From Lachnospiraceae bacterium XBB1006 (GTDB taxonomy: Bacteria; Bacillota; Clostridia; Lachnospirales; Lachnospiraceae), in assembly GCA_900115795.1 (NCBI GenBank), contig FOXT01000015.1, forward strand, positions 22,174-86,173: 64,000 nt of DNA, written 5' to 3'. The notes under the pieces are model-generated. The model worked only from the letters and a program-made list of their open reading frames with translations, was not told where the DNA came from and ran no database searches. Numbering within the stretch: the stretch's first letter is position 1; each line of letters begins with the position of its first letter. Shown here piece by piece: positions 51,927-62,013 of the stretch. The translations under genes were made by a program, and so were the position numbers.

Positions 51927-52823
51927 ATGGAAAAAATACTGGAATGTGTACCAAATTATAGTGAAGGTAGAGATTTAGAGAAAGTAGAGAAGATTGTTGA
52001 TTGCTTTCGTGGAAAAGAGGGCGTAAAACTTCTGGATTACAGCTCTGATGAGAGCCATAACCGTTCGGTAGTAACCGTTATTGGTGAACCGGAGGCTTTG
52101 AAAGCAGCTGTTGTAGAGTCTGTTGGAAAAGCAATCGAATTAATTGATATGACAAAGCACGAGGGACAGCATCCAAGAATGGGGTGTGTGGATGTTATTC
52201 CGTTTATTCCAATTCGTAATACTACGGTAGAAGATGCAGATGCCATAGCAAAAGAAACTGCAAAAGAAGCAGCAGAGAAATTCGGACAGCCGTTTTTCTT
52301 ATATGAAAAATCTGCTACAGCTCCACATCGTGAAAACCTTGCCTCCATCCGTAAAGGACAGTTCGAGGGCATGGCTGAGAAGATGAAAGATCAGGATATG
52401 TGGAAACCGGATTTTGGACCGGAAACCATTCATCCAACCGGTGGTGTTACAGCAATTGGAGCAAGAATGCCGCTTGTAGCATTTAACATCAATTTGGATA
52501 CCAGTGATGTTGAAATTGCAAGTGCAATTGCGAAGAAGATTCGCCACATTGGTGGAGGATATCGTTATGTAAAGGCAATGGGCGTTATGTTAGAGGATCG
52601 TAATGTTGCACAGGTATCTATGAATCTTACCAACTACGAGAAATCTGCAGTTTATCGTGTATTTGAAACCGTAAAGTTTGAAGCAAGAAGATATGGTGTC
52701 AATGTAATTGGAAGTGAAGTAATTGGATTGGTACCAATGGCAGCATTGATTGATGCGGCAGAATATTATTTGCAGATTGAAAACTTTGACATGAACCAGG
52801 TATTAGAAACCAGATTGTTCTAA
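51927..52823 (+). CDS. ftcD: Glutamate formimidoyltransferase
   Basis: A 298-residue stand-alone formiminotransferase domain that moves the formimino group of formiminoglutamate to tetrahydrofolate. The start ILECVPNYSEGRDLE and VIPFIPIRNTTVEDA are diagnostic, and GQHPRMGCVDV holds a catalytic His. The start is uncertain: GGGGAAA is directly before ATG 51927, TTG 51918 is also in frame, and a better AAAGGAG lies about 27 bases upstream. fchA follows, giving the usual split pair. Confidence 0.93.
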   Translation: MEKILECVPNYSEGRDLEKVEKIVDCFRGKEGVKLLDYSSDESHNRSVVTVIGEPEALKAAVVESVGKAIELIDMTKHEGQHPRMGCVDVIPFIPIRNTTVEDADAIAKETAKEAAEKFGQPFFLYEKSATAPHRENLASIRKGQFEGMAEKMKDQDMWKPDFGPETIHPTGGVTAIGARMPLVAFNINLDTSDVEIASAIAKKIRHIGGGYRYVKAMGVMLEDRNVAQVSMNLTNYEKSAVYRVFETVKFEARRYGVNVIGSEVIGLVPMAALIDAAEYYLQIENFDMNQVLETRLF

Positions 52824-52837
52824 AAGGAGACGGAAAT

Positions 52838-53443
52838 ATGAAAGACATGACATTAGAAGCATTTTGCGCGTTAACAGAGTCCAATGAACCGGCGCCGGGT
52901 GGCGGAAGCGTGGCTGCACTTGCAGGTGCACTTGCAGCATCTTTGGCGGGTATGGTTGCAAACTTAACCATGGGACGCGAGAAATACGCGGATGTAGAAG
53001 ATGAAATGAAGGTAATGGAGGCATCAGCGAGTGCACTGTCCAAAGAATTATTGGATGGAATTTTAAAGGATTCAGAGTCCTTTAATGTATACATGGATGC
53101 GTTGAAACTCCCGAAGGGAACAGATGAAGAGAAAGCAGCTCGTAGGGAAGCTATGCAGGAAGGGTTAAAAGCAGCAGCTATTGTTCCGCTTGAAAATGCA
53201 AAGCTTGCTTATGAAGCAATGGATTACGCAGAACTTGCAGTTAAAAAAGGTAATCCGAATGCAGTTACCGATGGAAAAACAGCCATGATGATGGCACGTA
53301 CCGCTGTTCTTGCAGCAGGCTACAACGTAAAGATTAACTTAGAGTCCATTAAGGATGAAGAGTTTGTGGCAAAAATGCGTGCTGAAATTGAATCCATTGA
53401 AGAAAATGCAATTCGTCGTGAAAAAGAGCTGTTAGGCTTATAA
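52838..53443 (+). CDS. fchA: Formiminotetrahydrofolate cyclodeaminase
   Basis: A 201-residue all-helical enzyme converting 5-formimino-THF to methenyl-THF and ammonia. The first helix FCALTESNEPAPGGGSVAAL and VANLTMGREKY are diagnostic, and GNPNAVTDG marks the active-site region. AAAGGAGACGG precedes the ATG. It works with FtcD just upstream; in higher animals the two are one protein. Confidence 0.95.
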   Translation: MKDMTLEAFCALTESNEPAPGGGSVAALAGALAASLAGMVANLTMGREKYADVEDEMKVMEASASALSKELLDGILKDSESFNVYMDALKLPKGTDEEKAARREAMQEGLKAAAIVPLENAKLAYEAMDYAELAVKKGNPNAVTDGKTAMMMARTAVLAAGYNVKINLESIKDEEFVAKMRAEIESIEENAIRREKELLGL

Positions 53444-53460
53444 TTTTTTTGGAATTAAAA

Positions 53461-53494
53461 GAGGGTGCTTATCCTAAGTAGATAAGTACCCTCA
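53461..53494. terminator. Hairpin between convergent fchA and pyrI
   Basis: GAGGGTGCTTATC and GATAAGTACCCTC form a 13-bp stem with one mismatch. AAAA precedes it, so it ends pyrI transcription well; on the fchA side the T-tract is weak. Confidence 0.7.
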
Positions 53495-53502
53495 ATTTGG
53501 TT

Positions 53503-53952
53503 CTAATTTAATTTATTGTGTTTGTGAGAACGATATTTTTCTTCGCAGTATTTGCAACGATAGATTTCCTTTTCTGCATCCGTGAGTAGGAAAATCTGGT
53601 CAAGTTCCTGCTCAATAGAGGTAATACAGCGAGGGTTCTTACATTTAATAATATTGCAAATCTGTTTTGGCAATTTTAATTTCTTCTTTTCAATAATCGT
53701 TTCATTTTCAATAACATTGACAGTAATGTTATGATCCAGGAAACCAAGAACATCTAAATCAATGCTACCAAGCGGACATTCCACTTTTAGAATATCTTTG
53801 CGTCCCATTGTCTGACTACATACGTTTGTAATAATAGCAATCGTGCAGTCCTTCATAGCTTTCAAATTTAAATCATTGTAAATCTGCAAAGCCATTCCGG
53901 CCTGAATATGATCCAATACATATCCCTCTTTAATTGCACCTACGTTAATCAT
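53503..53952 (-). CDS. pyrI: Aspartate carbamoyltransferase regulatory chain
   Basis: A 149-residue regulatory subunit binding nucleotides and zinc. The allosteric domain starts [20 protein letters not shown], and a four-Cys zinc site is formed by IKCKNPRC and YRCKYC. It overlaps pyrB by four bases on the minus strand. Its presence means the enzyme is the nucleotide-regulated (class B) type. Confidence 0.95.
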   Translation of the reverse strand: MINVGAIKEGYVLDHIQAGMALQIYNDLNLKAMKDCTIAIITNVCSQTMGRKDILKVECPLGSIDLDVLGFLDHNITVNVIENETIIEKKKLKLPKQICNIIKCKNPRCITSIEQELDQIFLLTDAEKEIYRCKYCEEKYRSHKHNKLN

Positions 53953-54866
53953 ACCTGTACCTCCAATAATGTAAGAATTAATGCCATACGGACATAGACG
54001 CCATACTGTGCCTGCTCAAAATAATTTGCACGATCATCAGTATCCACTTCAACAGATATTTCATTGACACGTGGAAGCGGATGCATAACAATCATATCGT
54101 CTTTGGCAAGTTCCATTTTTTTCGGGTCAAGAATGTAAAAGCCTTTCATACGGAGGTATTCCTCTTCGTTAAAGAAGCGCTCTTTCTGAATACGAGTCAT
54201 ATAAAGAATATCCAAATCTGCCATGGCATCTTCCAAACGTTCCACTTCCTTGTAAGGAATGTTATTTGCATCCAAAACCTCTTCGCGGATATAACTTGGT
54301 ACACGCAGTTCCTCTGGTGAAATCAGCACAAAAGAAACATCTTCGTAACGTACCAGCGCCTCGATTAAAGAATGTACGGTACGACCGAATTTTAAATCAC
54401 CGCATAAACCAATGGTAAGATGATCTAAACGACCTTTCTTCTGTTTAATTGTAAGTAAATCAGTTAGGGTTTGGGTTGGATGCTGATGACCACCGTCACC
54501 GGCGTTAATAACGGGAATTAATGATTTCTGGGATCCAACAAGTGGAGCACCTTCTTTAGGATGTCTGATAGCACAAATATCAGCATAACAGGAAATAACA
54601 CGTATGGTGTCGGAAACACTTTCACCTTTCGCAGCGGAACTGCTACCGGCTTCAGAGAAACCTAACACCTGTCCTCCTAAACGTAACATTGCAGATTCAA
54701 AACTTAATCTTGTTCTTGTACTTGGCTCGTAAAAACATGTAGCCAAAATTTTGCCATCACACGCATGTGCATATTTGGCCGGATTCTTTTCGATATCATC
54801 TGCTAAGGCAAGCAGTGAATCAAGTTCTTTCACAGAAAAATCCAGCGGACTCATTAAATGACGCAT
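53949..54866 (-). CDS. pyrB: Aspartate carbamoyltransferase catalytic chain
   Basis: A 305-residue enzyme making carbamoyl-aspartate in pyrimidine synthesis. The phosphate-binding [17 protein letters not shown] and the carbamoyl-site HPTQTLTDL are present; [11 protein letters not shown] is the C-terminal signature. AAGGAGG precedes the ATG. It is transcribed from a TTGACA-17-TATAAT promoter through a leader with a strong hairpin. Confidence 0.97.
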   Translation of the reverse strand: MRHLMSPLDFSVKELDSLLALADDIEKNPAKYAHACDGKILATCFYEPSTRTRLSFESAMLRLGGQVLGFSEAGSSSAAKGESVSDTIRVISCYADICAIRHPKEGAPLVGSQKSLIPVINAGDGGHQHPTQTLTDLLTIKQKKGRLDHLTIGLCGDLKFGRTVHSLIEALVRYEDVSFVLISPEELRVPSYIREEVLDANNIPYKEVERLEDAMADLDILYMTRIQKERFFNEEEYLRMKGFYILDPKKMELAKDDMIVMHPLPRVNEISVEVDTDDRANYFEQAQYGVYVRMALILTLLEVQV

Positions 54867-54900
54867 ATTCGTCCTCCTTATGTATAAAGTTTTTTCACAA

Positions 54901-54936
54901 GATGCCGGGGTGGTTTTGGGTGCCGCCCTTAGGCAT
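54901..54936 (-). promoter_or_regulatory. Hairpin in the pyrB leader
   Basis: On the minus strand an outer ATGCC/GGCAT pair encloses GGGCGG paired with CCACCC. No T-run follows directly, so it is not a plain terminator. A role in pyrimidine control is possible only by position. Confidence 0.4.
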
Positions 54937-54943
54937 TTTGAAC

Positions 54944-54972
54944 ATTATATACTACGTTTTTTTCGGTGTCAA
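54944..54972 (-). promoter_or_regulatory. pyrBI promoter
   Basis: On the minus strand TTGACA (54967-54972) and TATAAT (54944-54949) are 17 bases apart, a consensus sigma-A promoter. Confidence 0.75.
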
Positions 54973-55070
54973 TACCTAAATTGTACCGTTTAAAGGACAT
55001 AATTTTTCGTATAATGGCATCAGAAAGGGCGAAAAATCGCGAGAAATCGGACAAAAAAGGAGTGAAAAAT

Positions 55071-55292
55071 ATGAAAAAAATTTGTGAAAAATGGAAGGAA
55101 AAAATGGAAGATTTTTTTATTGCAGGATTGCAGTCAGCGGGGGCGCTTTTACTTATGATGCGAATTCTTGGCAAACGTTTAGAAGCGGTGGATTGCATAT
55201 TACCGATTGCCTTGCTTGTGCTTTTTACCATGTTATTTTGGTTATTGGCAAAGCGCAATCAGATGGAAAAGTATGAGGAGCAGAGACTGTAA
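55071..55292 (+). CDS. 73-residue membrane protein
   Basis: After a charged N-terminus (KKICEKWKEKMEDF) come two membrane helices (FIAGLQSAGALLLMMRI, CILPIALLVLFTMLFWLLA) and a short charged tail. ATG 55071 follows AAAGGAG; the longer frame upstream has no ribosome site. No family is recognised. The gene stands alone between divergent pyrB and the lipoprotein gene. Confidence 0.65.
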   Translation: MKKICEKWKEKMEDFFIAGLQSAGALLLMMRILGKRLEAVDCILPIALLVLFTMLFWLLAKRNQMEKYEEQRL

Positions 55293-55374
55293 CACAAACT
55301 TGCCTAGCGTGTGTCAATGTGCTATAATTTAGCGTGGTATAGTTTGAGAAAGGTAACATGTTAGGAGGCCTAGA

Positions 55375-57645
55375 GTGAAGAATTTACGAGTGAGAAGTTT
55401 GGCACTTTTGTTGGGAGCAACATTGGTTTTGGGAAGTGTAGGGTGTCAACAGACTTCGAAAACAGTTGGGCAGGAGAAGAAACAACGTCCGTTGGTGATT
55501 GGGTGTGAGTATTTAGGAGAACAGTTTTCTCCATTTACCGATACCGTTCGAAATAGCTCCGAGGTAGTCGATTTGACGCAACTTTATTTGATGACCACGG
55601 ATCGAATGGGAAATTTGATAAAAAATGGTATTGAAGGAGAGAAGTCAGAGTATGAGGGCCGGAATTACAGGTATTTCGCGCCGGCAAATGTATCAGTTAA
55701 GTATGATGAGAATGATAAGATTACAACATATACTGTGAAGCTGCGTGAAGACTTGAAGTTCAGTGATGGCGAGCCGGTAACGGCAGACGATGTCATTTTT
55801 TCTTACTATGCATACTTAGATCCATCCTATACCGGATCGCGCTTATTAAATTCATTCCATATTGTGGGACTTGAAAATTACCGTATGAATTCCACTGCGG
55901 CAGAGGGAATTAACATCGAACCCAATGAAGTAAATGCGTTGATGAAGCACCCTACCAAGTCAATGAAGGCGCGTATAAAGAAGTTTATACGAAAGATTCT
56001 TTCCGAGGAATATGCATGGTGTAAAGATGTATATCTTGAGAAGGGGTATAAGTCGGCTGAGAAAATGTTCTTAGATTATTACAACCTAAAAACGAATTAT
56101 AGGGGAACGGATGCTGCGAAGATTGTGGATGAAGTTGCTGCGCAGTATGGATACAATTACCAGACGCTTGCAATTCACTATAATGGTGAGGAGGCCTATT
56201 TTGACGAACAGATTCAGCAAATGGCATATGACGAGCTGTATAGCATTGCGGTGAAGAAGGCGAATGGAGAAGAGGTGCACAACATTGAAGGCATAATTCG
56301 TAAGGATGATTATACGGTGCAGATTCAGACAAAGGGGTTTGAAGCATCTGCCATTTATTCTATTTTGGGCATTCCCATTACGCCACTTCATTACTACGGA
56401 GATGTTTCCAAATACGATTATGAGAAGAATAAATTTGGTTTTTCACGTGGAAAGCTGAATTCTGTAGTAGAAAAGAAACATGCGCCACTTGGAGCGGGAC
56501 CGTATGTATTTAAGAAATCCGAAAATGGAAAGATTTACTTAGAAGCAAATCCGTATTACTACTTAGGAAAACCAAAGATAGAGAACCTTGAGTTAGTTGA
56601 GGTGAAAGAGACAGAGTTGGTGAAGAAGATTCGTAACAAAGAAGTGGATGTAGGTGAGATGTCCGGTTCGGTTTCTTGTTTTGAGGATGTGCGTCAGGTG
56701 AATGCAAACCGGGAATTGACCGGAGACGTCATTACATCTTCATTGGTTGATTATAAGATCTATGGCTATATTGGAATCAATGCGGATAAGGTTTGTATAG
56801 ATTCGTCACCGGGTTCGCAGGCATCAAAGGCATTGCGTAAGGCGTTTATGACTCTTTTTGCAGTTTATCGTCAAACCGGAGTGGACGAATACTATGGAGA
56901 AGCGGCTACGGTATTGGAATATCCAATTGAAAGCAGTTCATGGGCGTCGCCGCAAGAGACGGATAAAGGATATATGCCGGCGTTTGCGGTAGATGGAAAC
57001 GGACATGCCATTTATTCTGAATTTATGAGTGTGAAAGAGAAATATAAGGCGGCGAAAGAAGTAGCAAAGGAATACTTTATAGAGGCCGGCTATGAATATG
57101 ATGAGGCAACGGATAAATTTGTGTCAGCACCCTATGGAGCAAAGATGGAATATGCCATCTACATTCCGGCGGAGGGAAAAGGAATTCATCCGGATTATGA
57201 GATTTTACGCAATACGCAAAAAGCATTACGTTCGCTTGGCATTACCTTGACGATTAATGATGTTGAGGATGACAATGAGATGTGGAATCGTCTCGAGAGC
57301 GGCGAAATTGAAATGTGGTGTGCTGCATGGGAAAGCGGAGTGGATCCGGACATGTATCAAAAGTATTATAGCAAGAATACCGGTAGCAATTATTATCATA
57401 TTAAGGATAAGAGCTTAGATAAGCTGATTATGTCAGCCAGAAAATCGGATGACCAGGAGTACCGGAAGACAATTTATAAGGAATGTATGGACATACTTCG
57501 CGATTGGGGTGTGGAATTACCGGTATACCAGCGACAGAATTGTACCTTGTTCTCTACAGAACGGATTGATTTGAATTCTTTACCGTTGAACGCAACCGCT
57601 TATTACAATTGGGTGAATGAAATCCATTTGTTAGAAATGAATTAA
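55375..57645 (+). CDS. Extracellular solute-binding lipoprotein, peptide type (family 5)
   Basis: A 756-residue protein with a lipoprotein signal ending in LGSVGC, then the SBP_bac_5 fold (TVKLREDLKFSDGEPVTADDVIFS, APLGAGPYVFKK, a late YSKNTGSNYYHIKDKSLDKL). The family binds oligopeptides or nickel-type ligands. It is longer than usual (about 540), with an insertion around residues 170-300. The GTG start follows TTAGGAGG. No permease or ATPase is adjacent. Confidence 0.88.
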   Translation: MKNLRVRSLALLLGATLVLGSVGCQQTSKTVGQEKKQRPLVIGCEYLGEQFSPFTDTVRNSSEVVDLTQLYLMTTDRMGNLIKNGIEGEKSEYEGRNYRYFAPANVSVKYDENDKITTYTVKLREDLKFSDGEPVTADDVIFSYYAYLDPSYTGSRLLNSFHIVGLENYRMNSTAAEGINIEPNEVNALMKHPTKSMKARIKKFIRKILSEEYAWCKDVYLEKGYKSAEKMFLDYYNLKTNYRGTDAAKIVDEVAAQYGYNYQTLAIHYNGEEAYFDEQIQQMAYDELYSIAVKKANGEEVHNIEGIIRKDDYTVQIQTKGFEASAIYSILGIPITPLHYYGDVSKYDYEKNKFGFSRGKLNSVVEKKHAPLGAGPYVFKKSENGKIYLEANPYYYLGKPKIENLELVEVKETELVKKIRNKEVDVGEMSGSVSCFEDVRQVNANRELTGDVITSSLVDYKIYGYIGINADKVCIDSSPGSQASKALRKAFMTLFAVYRQTGVDEYYGEAATVLEYPIESSSWASPQETDKGYMPAFAVDGNGHAIYSEFMSVKEKYKAAKEVAKEYFIEAGYEYDEATDKFVSAPYGAKMEYAIYIPAEGKGIHPDYEILRNTQKALRSLGITLTINDVEDDNEMWNRLESGEIEMWCAAWESGVDPDMYQKYYSKNTGSNYYHIKDKSLDKLIMSARKSDDQEYRKTIYKECMDILRDWGVELPVYQRQNCTLFSTERIDLNSLPLNATAYYNWVNEIHLLEMN

Positions 57646-57707
57646 GGTTGATTCTGATGATGAAAATGGGTATAATAGCATAAGAAACGTATCTTTGGAG
57701 GAATAGT

Positions 57708-58922
57708 ATGAAACGAAATCATAGATGGATAGGATGGTTGTCAGCATTTTTTGTTTTATGTCTGGCAATGCTTCCGGGAAATGCAATGTTTTCGCAGGCT
57801 GGCGCAGGACGAATGGTTCTGGGACTAAGTGCGAACTCTGTTGCTGTCGGCGATAAGATTACGGTATATATCTCTGCAAAGGATGCACAGAATGCATCGG
57901 TACAGGCGGATATGACAATTACGTATAATACAGCGGTATTTGAATATGTTTCCTGTAATGCGCAGGGCGCTTCGAACAGCGGAGGCACCGTTACAGCATC
58001 CGGCAGTAGTATTAGTGTGACTTTTAAAGCGATTTCTGAGGGTGAGTGCCGCGTTGTTGCAAATGGAAAGAGCGGAGGCGGAGAATTAACAGCTGGAGGT
58101 GTTCGAATTCCTGCGACGGGTGGAAATGGTAATTCAGAACCTGCAGAGGAGCCAAAGGAAGAGCCGAAAGAAGAACCGAAAGAAGAACCGAAGGAAAAGC
58201 CGGCGGACAAAGGTGCAACATTTGAAATTGAACATACAACTTATAAGGTGTCATCGGACTTTGATAATGAATTGTTGAATCTTGGGTTTGAGAAAGTGGA
58301 ATTGACAGTTCAGGATACAAAGGTTGAAGGATTACAATATCCAGAGCCGAAGTTCGTGGTTTTGTTTTTAGTCGATGCAAATGATGATAGCCGCAATGGA
58401 TATTATCTATACGATGAAACCACAGGAAAAGTATGTCCGTATTTGGGATACACTATGGGAAACAAGACAAAGAATGAACAGTCTGCGGGCGAAGGGTCCG
58501 ATGCTGCATATACCAGACTTAGAAAACAGTATGATGAATTGAAAGAGAATAATCGGAAGATGATGCTCGGCATGATGATTGGTGTTGTTGTTTTGGTACT
58601 TGTTTTTGTAAATGTACTTATTTTTCGACGTATTAATCGTCAGGTTGACGAAGAGTATGGTCTGTTTGAAGAAGGCTATGAGGATGTGTTTGATGACCAT
58701 ATTGCCATTGAGAAACAGGGTGAGTATCTTGCGGCAAAAGCAGGGAGCGAAGCAGCACGGGAGAAGGAAGCGAGCGTGAAGAAGGAAGAAGAGCAAAAGC
58801 TGGCGCAAGAAGTGGAGAAAATTCGCGCGAAAGCAAATGTAGATTCCGAACCTGCGAAAGCGCAAACACCAGGAAAAGAATCAGACGATAGTCTGGAATT
58901 TATAGATTTTGAGGACTTGTAG
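57708..58922 (+). CDS. Membrane-anchored surface protein with cohesin-like domain
   Basis: A 404-residue protein: signal peptide (LSAFFVLCLAMLPGNAMF), a cohesin-like beta domain at about 35-125 (VAVGDKITVYISAKDAQNAS, MTITYNTAVFEYVSC), an EPKE repeat linker at about 142-162, a second unrecognised domain at about 167-250, one membrane helix near 287-307, and a charged helical tail inside the cell. The ribosome site GGAGGAA is good. No dockerin protein is in the window. The cytoplasmic tail of about 95 residues is unusual for this type. Confidence 0.75.
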   Translation: MKRNHRWIGWLSAFFVLCLAMLPGNAMFSQAGAGRMVLGLSANSVAVGDKITVYISAKDAQNASVQADMTITYNTAVFEYVSCNAQGASNSGGTVTASGSSISVTFKAISEGECRVVANGKSGGGELTAGGVRIPATGGNGNSEPAEEPKEEPKEEPKEEPKEKPADKGATFEIEHTTYKVSSDFDNELLNLGFEKVELTVQDTKVEGLQYPEPKFVVLFLVDANDDSRNGYYLYDETTGKVCPYLGYTMGNKTKNEQSAGEGSDAAYTRLRKQYDELKENNRKMMLGMMIGVVVLVLVFVNVLIFRRINRQVDEEYGLFEEGYEDVFDDHIAIEKQGEYLAAKAGSEAAREKEASVKKEEEQKLAQEVEKIRAKANVDSEPAKAQTPGKESDDSLEFIDFEDL

Positions 58923-58966
58923 GAAACTACAAGTCTTTTTCCTAAAATGACAGGAGGAGTGTATCT

Positions 58967-61408
58967 ATGAAAAAAGCATATACGAAAAAAGCAGAAAAGG
59001 CATTGAAATTAGCAGAACAGGCATCAAAGCAAATGCACCATCTATTTGTCGGAACGGAGCATATTTTGCTTGGCTTATTGCAGGAAGGCAGTGGTGTTGC
59101 ATACAGTGTTCTTAGCGCACAGAAGTTGGATGCAAAACAGTTGGCACATTTGATGGAAGAACTGATTGCACCGACAAGCAATGTCACATTGAAAGACCGG
59201 GAGGGTTATTCGCCGGGAGCCGTAGGGGTGCTAAAGGCTGCAGAACTAGAGGCAGATCGCTTTCATGATGAGCAGATTGGAACGGAGCATATTTTGCTTG
59301 CAATCGTAAAAGAACCTGACTGCGCAGCGGCGAGATTATTGAATACGTTGGGAATTAACGGACAGCGTATTTACACAGAAATTCTCACGGCAATGGGAAT
59401 AGAAGGAAATTTGTTCAAAGAAGAGTATGCAGGCAAGGCAGGAAAAAAACAGGAGCCTGGAATCCTGGAACAATATTCAAGAGACCTCACGGCTTTGGCG
59501 GCAGAAGGAAAATTGGATCCGGTAATTGGTCGTAGAGAAGAAATTCAAAGAGCGATTCAGATTCTTAGTAGACGTGGAAAGAATAATCCATGTCTGATTG
59601 GAGAACCCGGCGTTGGAAAAACTGCAATTGTAGAAGGCTTGGCAACGATGATTGTTAACGGAATGGTTCCGGAAACAGTGAAAGGAAAACGCTTGTTAAA
59701 CCTGGATTTATCAGGTGTTGTCGCAGGAACAAAATATCGTGGTGAGTTTGAGGAGCGAATCAAGCGAATTTTAAAAGAAGTAAAGGATGATGGGGATGTA
59801 ATTCTGTTTGTGGATGAAATTCACACCATTATCGGTGCCGGAGGGGCAGAAGGAGCAATTGATGCGTCCAATATCTTGAAACCATCCCTGGCAAGGGGCG
59901 AAATTCAATTGATCGGGGCCACCACCATGGAAGAATACAGGAAATATATTGAAAAAGATGCGGCATTAGAACGTCGTTTTCAACCAATCATTGTGGAAGA
60001 GCCGTCGCTTGAGCTGGCGATTGATATATTAAATGGCGTAAAGCATAAATATGAAGAGCACCATAAAGTAGAGATTACAAAAGAGGCCATTGAAGCAGCG
60101 GTAAAACTGTCGGCACGCTACATTAACGATCGAAATCTACCGGATAAAGCGATTGATATCATTGATGAAGCTGCAAGCAAGGTGAAACTTTTGCAGGTGA
60201 AGGTGCCGGAAAATCGAAATGAATTAGAGCAGGAGATTGCTCGATTGCAAGAAGATTTTGAAGAAGCCTTGATGTATCGCCATTTTGAGGAGGCATCCCT
60301 GGTAAAGGCGCAACGACAACAGAAGGAAGAAGAGTTAGAAAAACTGGATAAGCGTCTGGCTCGAAAGAAGAAATCGCCAAAGGCAGTCGTAACGGAGGAA
60401 GAAATTGCGGCGATGGTATCCGATTGGACGAAGGTGCCGCTGAAACGGTTAGAGGAGAAGGAAAGTGCTCGACTGGAGAAATTAGATAAAATATTGCATC
60501 ATCGAGTTGTGGGACAGGACGAAGCAGTCTCGGCAGTCGTAAGGGCAGTGAAACGTGGAAGAGTAGGACTTAAAGATCCTAACAGACCAATCGGCTCTTT
60601 TTTGTTCTTGGGTCCGACGGGTGTAGGAAAAACGGAGTTAAGTAAGGCATTAACGGAAGCGCTGTTTGGCACGGAAAAATCGTTGATTCGTGTTGATATG
60701 TCAGAGTATATGGAAAAGCACAGCGTATCGAAGATGATTGGTTCGCCGCCAGGATATGTGGGATATGATGAGGGCGGACAGTTATCGGAGAAGGTGCGTA
60801 GAAATCCATATGCGGTTATTTTGTTTGATGAAATTGAAAAAGCCCATCCGGATGTGTTTAACATCTTATTACAGGTATTGGATGACGGACACATTACAGA
60901 TGCACAAGGACGTAAGGTTGATTTTAAGAATACCTTGATTATTATGACATCGAATGCAGGGGCACAAGCGATTATTGCGCCGAAAAGTCTTGGATTTGCG
61001 TCAGTACGTGATGAGAAGAAAGACTATGAGACCATGAAGAATGGTGTAATGGAAGAAGTAAAGAGAATATTTAAACCGGAGTTTTTGAATCGTATTGATG
61101 AAATAATTGTCTTCCATGCATTGAACATGGAACAGATGAAACAGATTGTCACGATTCAAACAGCGACATTGATTAAACGTTGCAAACAGAATATGAACAT
61201 TGCGCTGACTATTACGTCCGGGGTAAAAGAGTATATAGTGAAAACTGCCTATGACCAGAAATATGGCGCGAGACCTTTAAAACGAATGATTCAAAAGAAA
61301 ATAGAAGATCCGCTTGCAGAAGAAATTCTCACTGGAAAGGTAAAAGCGGGGGATGCAGTTGTTCTTGGAATTCAGAAAGAAAAATTAGCGTTTAAAGTAA
61401 AAAAGTAG
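58967..61408 (+). CDS. clpC: ATP-dependent Clp protease ATP-binding subunit
   Basis: An 813-residue Hsp100 unfoldase that feeds ClpP. The N-domain has a two-part repeat, followed by AAA1 (Walker A GEPGVGKT, Walker [11 protein letters not shown]), a short middle segment with a UVR-like [19 protein letters not shown], and AAA2 ([18 protein letters not shown]). The length and short middle domain indicate ClpC. The usual ctsR-mcsA-mcsB genes are not upstream; the cohesin-like gene is. AGGAGGAG precedes the ATG. Confidence 0.95.
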   Translation: MKKAYTKKAEKALKLAEQASKQMHHLFVGTEHILLGLLQEGSGVAYSVLSAQKLDAKQLAHLMEELIAPTSNVTLKDREGYSPGAVGVLKAAELEADRFHDEQIGTEHILLAIVKEPDCAAARLLNTLGINGQRIYTEILTAMGIEGNLFKEEYAGKAGKKQEPGILEQYSRDLTALAAEGKLDPVIGRREEIQRAIQILSRRGKNNPCLIGEPGVGKTAIVEGLATMIVNGMVPETVKGKRLLNLDLSGVVAGTKYRGEFEERIKRILKEVKDDGDVILFVDEIHTIIGAGGAEGAIDASNILKPSLARGEIQLIGATTMEEYRKYIEKDAALERRFQPIIVEEPSLELAIDILNGVKHKYEEHHKVEITKEAIEAAVKLSARYINDRNLPDKAIDIIDEAASKVKLLQVKVPENRNELEQEIARLQEDFEEALMYRHFEEASLVKAQRQQKEEELEKLDKRLARKKKSPKAVVTEEEIAAMVSDWTKVPLKRLEEKESARLEKLDKILHHRVVGQDEAVSAVVRAVKRGRVGLKDPNRPIGSFLFLGPTGVGKTELSKALTEALFGTEKSLIRVDMSEYMEKHSVSKMIGSPPGYVGYDEGGQLSEKVRRNPYAVILFDEIEKAHPDVFNILLQVLDDGHITDAQGRKVDFKNTLIIMTSNAGAQAIIAPKSLGFASVRDEKKDYETMKNGVMEEVKRIFKPEFLNRIDEIIVFHALNMEQMKQIVTIQTATLIKRCKQNMNIALTITSGVKEYIVKTAYDQKYGARPLKRMIQKKIEDPLAEEILTGKVKAGDAVVLGIQKEKLAFKVKK

Positions 61409-61516
61409 CAACCTGTGAGAATTTCATTAAATCTAATTAAAGTGCTGGAAATTCTAAAAAAGGTAGTTTATAATGAGAATACACGCAAGAGTCATTGGAC
61501 TACAAGGAGGATAAAA

Positions 61517-61930
61517 ATGTCAGTAGTGAAAGAATTAATCCGTACCGAGAAGACCGGTGAAATTAGTTTCGGAAATTATGAATTGGAAACAAAGGCGAAA
61601 CTGGATGATTTTAAATTTGGTGGAGATATTTACAAGGTTAAGACTTGTAAGGACATCACGAAATTAGAAAAGAACGGATTATTCGTTTATGAATCAGTTC
61701 CTGGAACTGCTGTTACAGGACTGTGTGAGACGGCAGAGGGAGTTAAGTTTACAGTAGAAGGAGCAACCGATGCACAGATTACTTTAGAGCTTATGGATGA
61801 TGCAGAATATGCCATTAATATCAATGGTGAGGATGCAGGCGTCATGAAGACAGGATTAGGCGGAAAGGTAACCATCGGTGTTGAGCTCAGCGAGGGAGAA
61901 CAGTCTTCCGTAATTGTAACAAAGAAGTAA
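61517..61930 (+). CDS. 137-residue conserved-looking hypothetical protein
   Basis: A soluble acidic protein, beta-rich, starting VVKELIRTEKTGEISFGNYEL, with GLFVYESVPGTAVTG and a repetitive end. No Cys cluster or membrane part. ATG 61517 follows CAAGGAGG; the in-frame extension upstream has no ribosome site. I do not recognise a function. A terminator follows. Confidence 0.75.
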   Translation: MSVVKELIRTEKTGEISFGNYELETKAKLDDFKFGGDIYKVKTCKDITKLEKNGLFVYESVPGTAVTGLCETAEGVKFTVEGATDAQITLELMDDAEYAININGEDAGVMKTGLGGKVTIGVELSEGEQSSVIVTKK

Positions 61931-61943
61931 ACAAGAAATCAAC

Positions 61944-61970
61944 AATCCGGCCTTATGGCCGGATTTTGTT
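61944..61970 (+). terminator. Terminator after the 137-residue gene
   Basis: AATCCGGCC and GGCCGGATT form a 9-bp stem around TTAT, followed by TTG. Confidence 0.75.
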
Positions 61971-62013
61971 GGTTATGAAGGGAACATAGCGTAAAAGATG
62001 AAAGGGGAATAAG

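Noticed and set aside
54901-54940. T-box-like motif (GGGTGG near 54906)
   Set aside because: It is on the strand opposite to pyrB, with no specifier stem or downstream aminoacyl-related gene on that strand.
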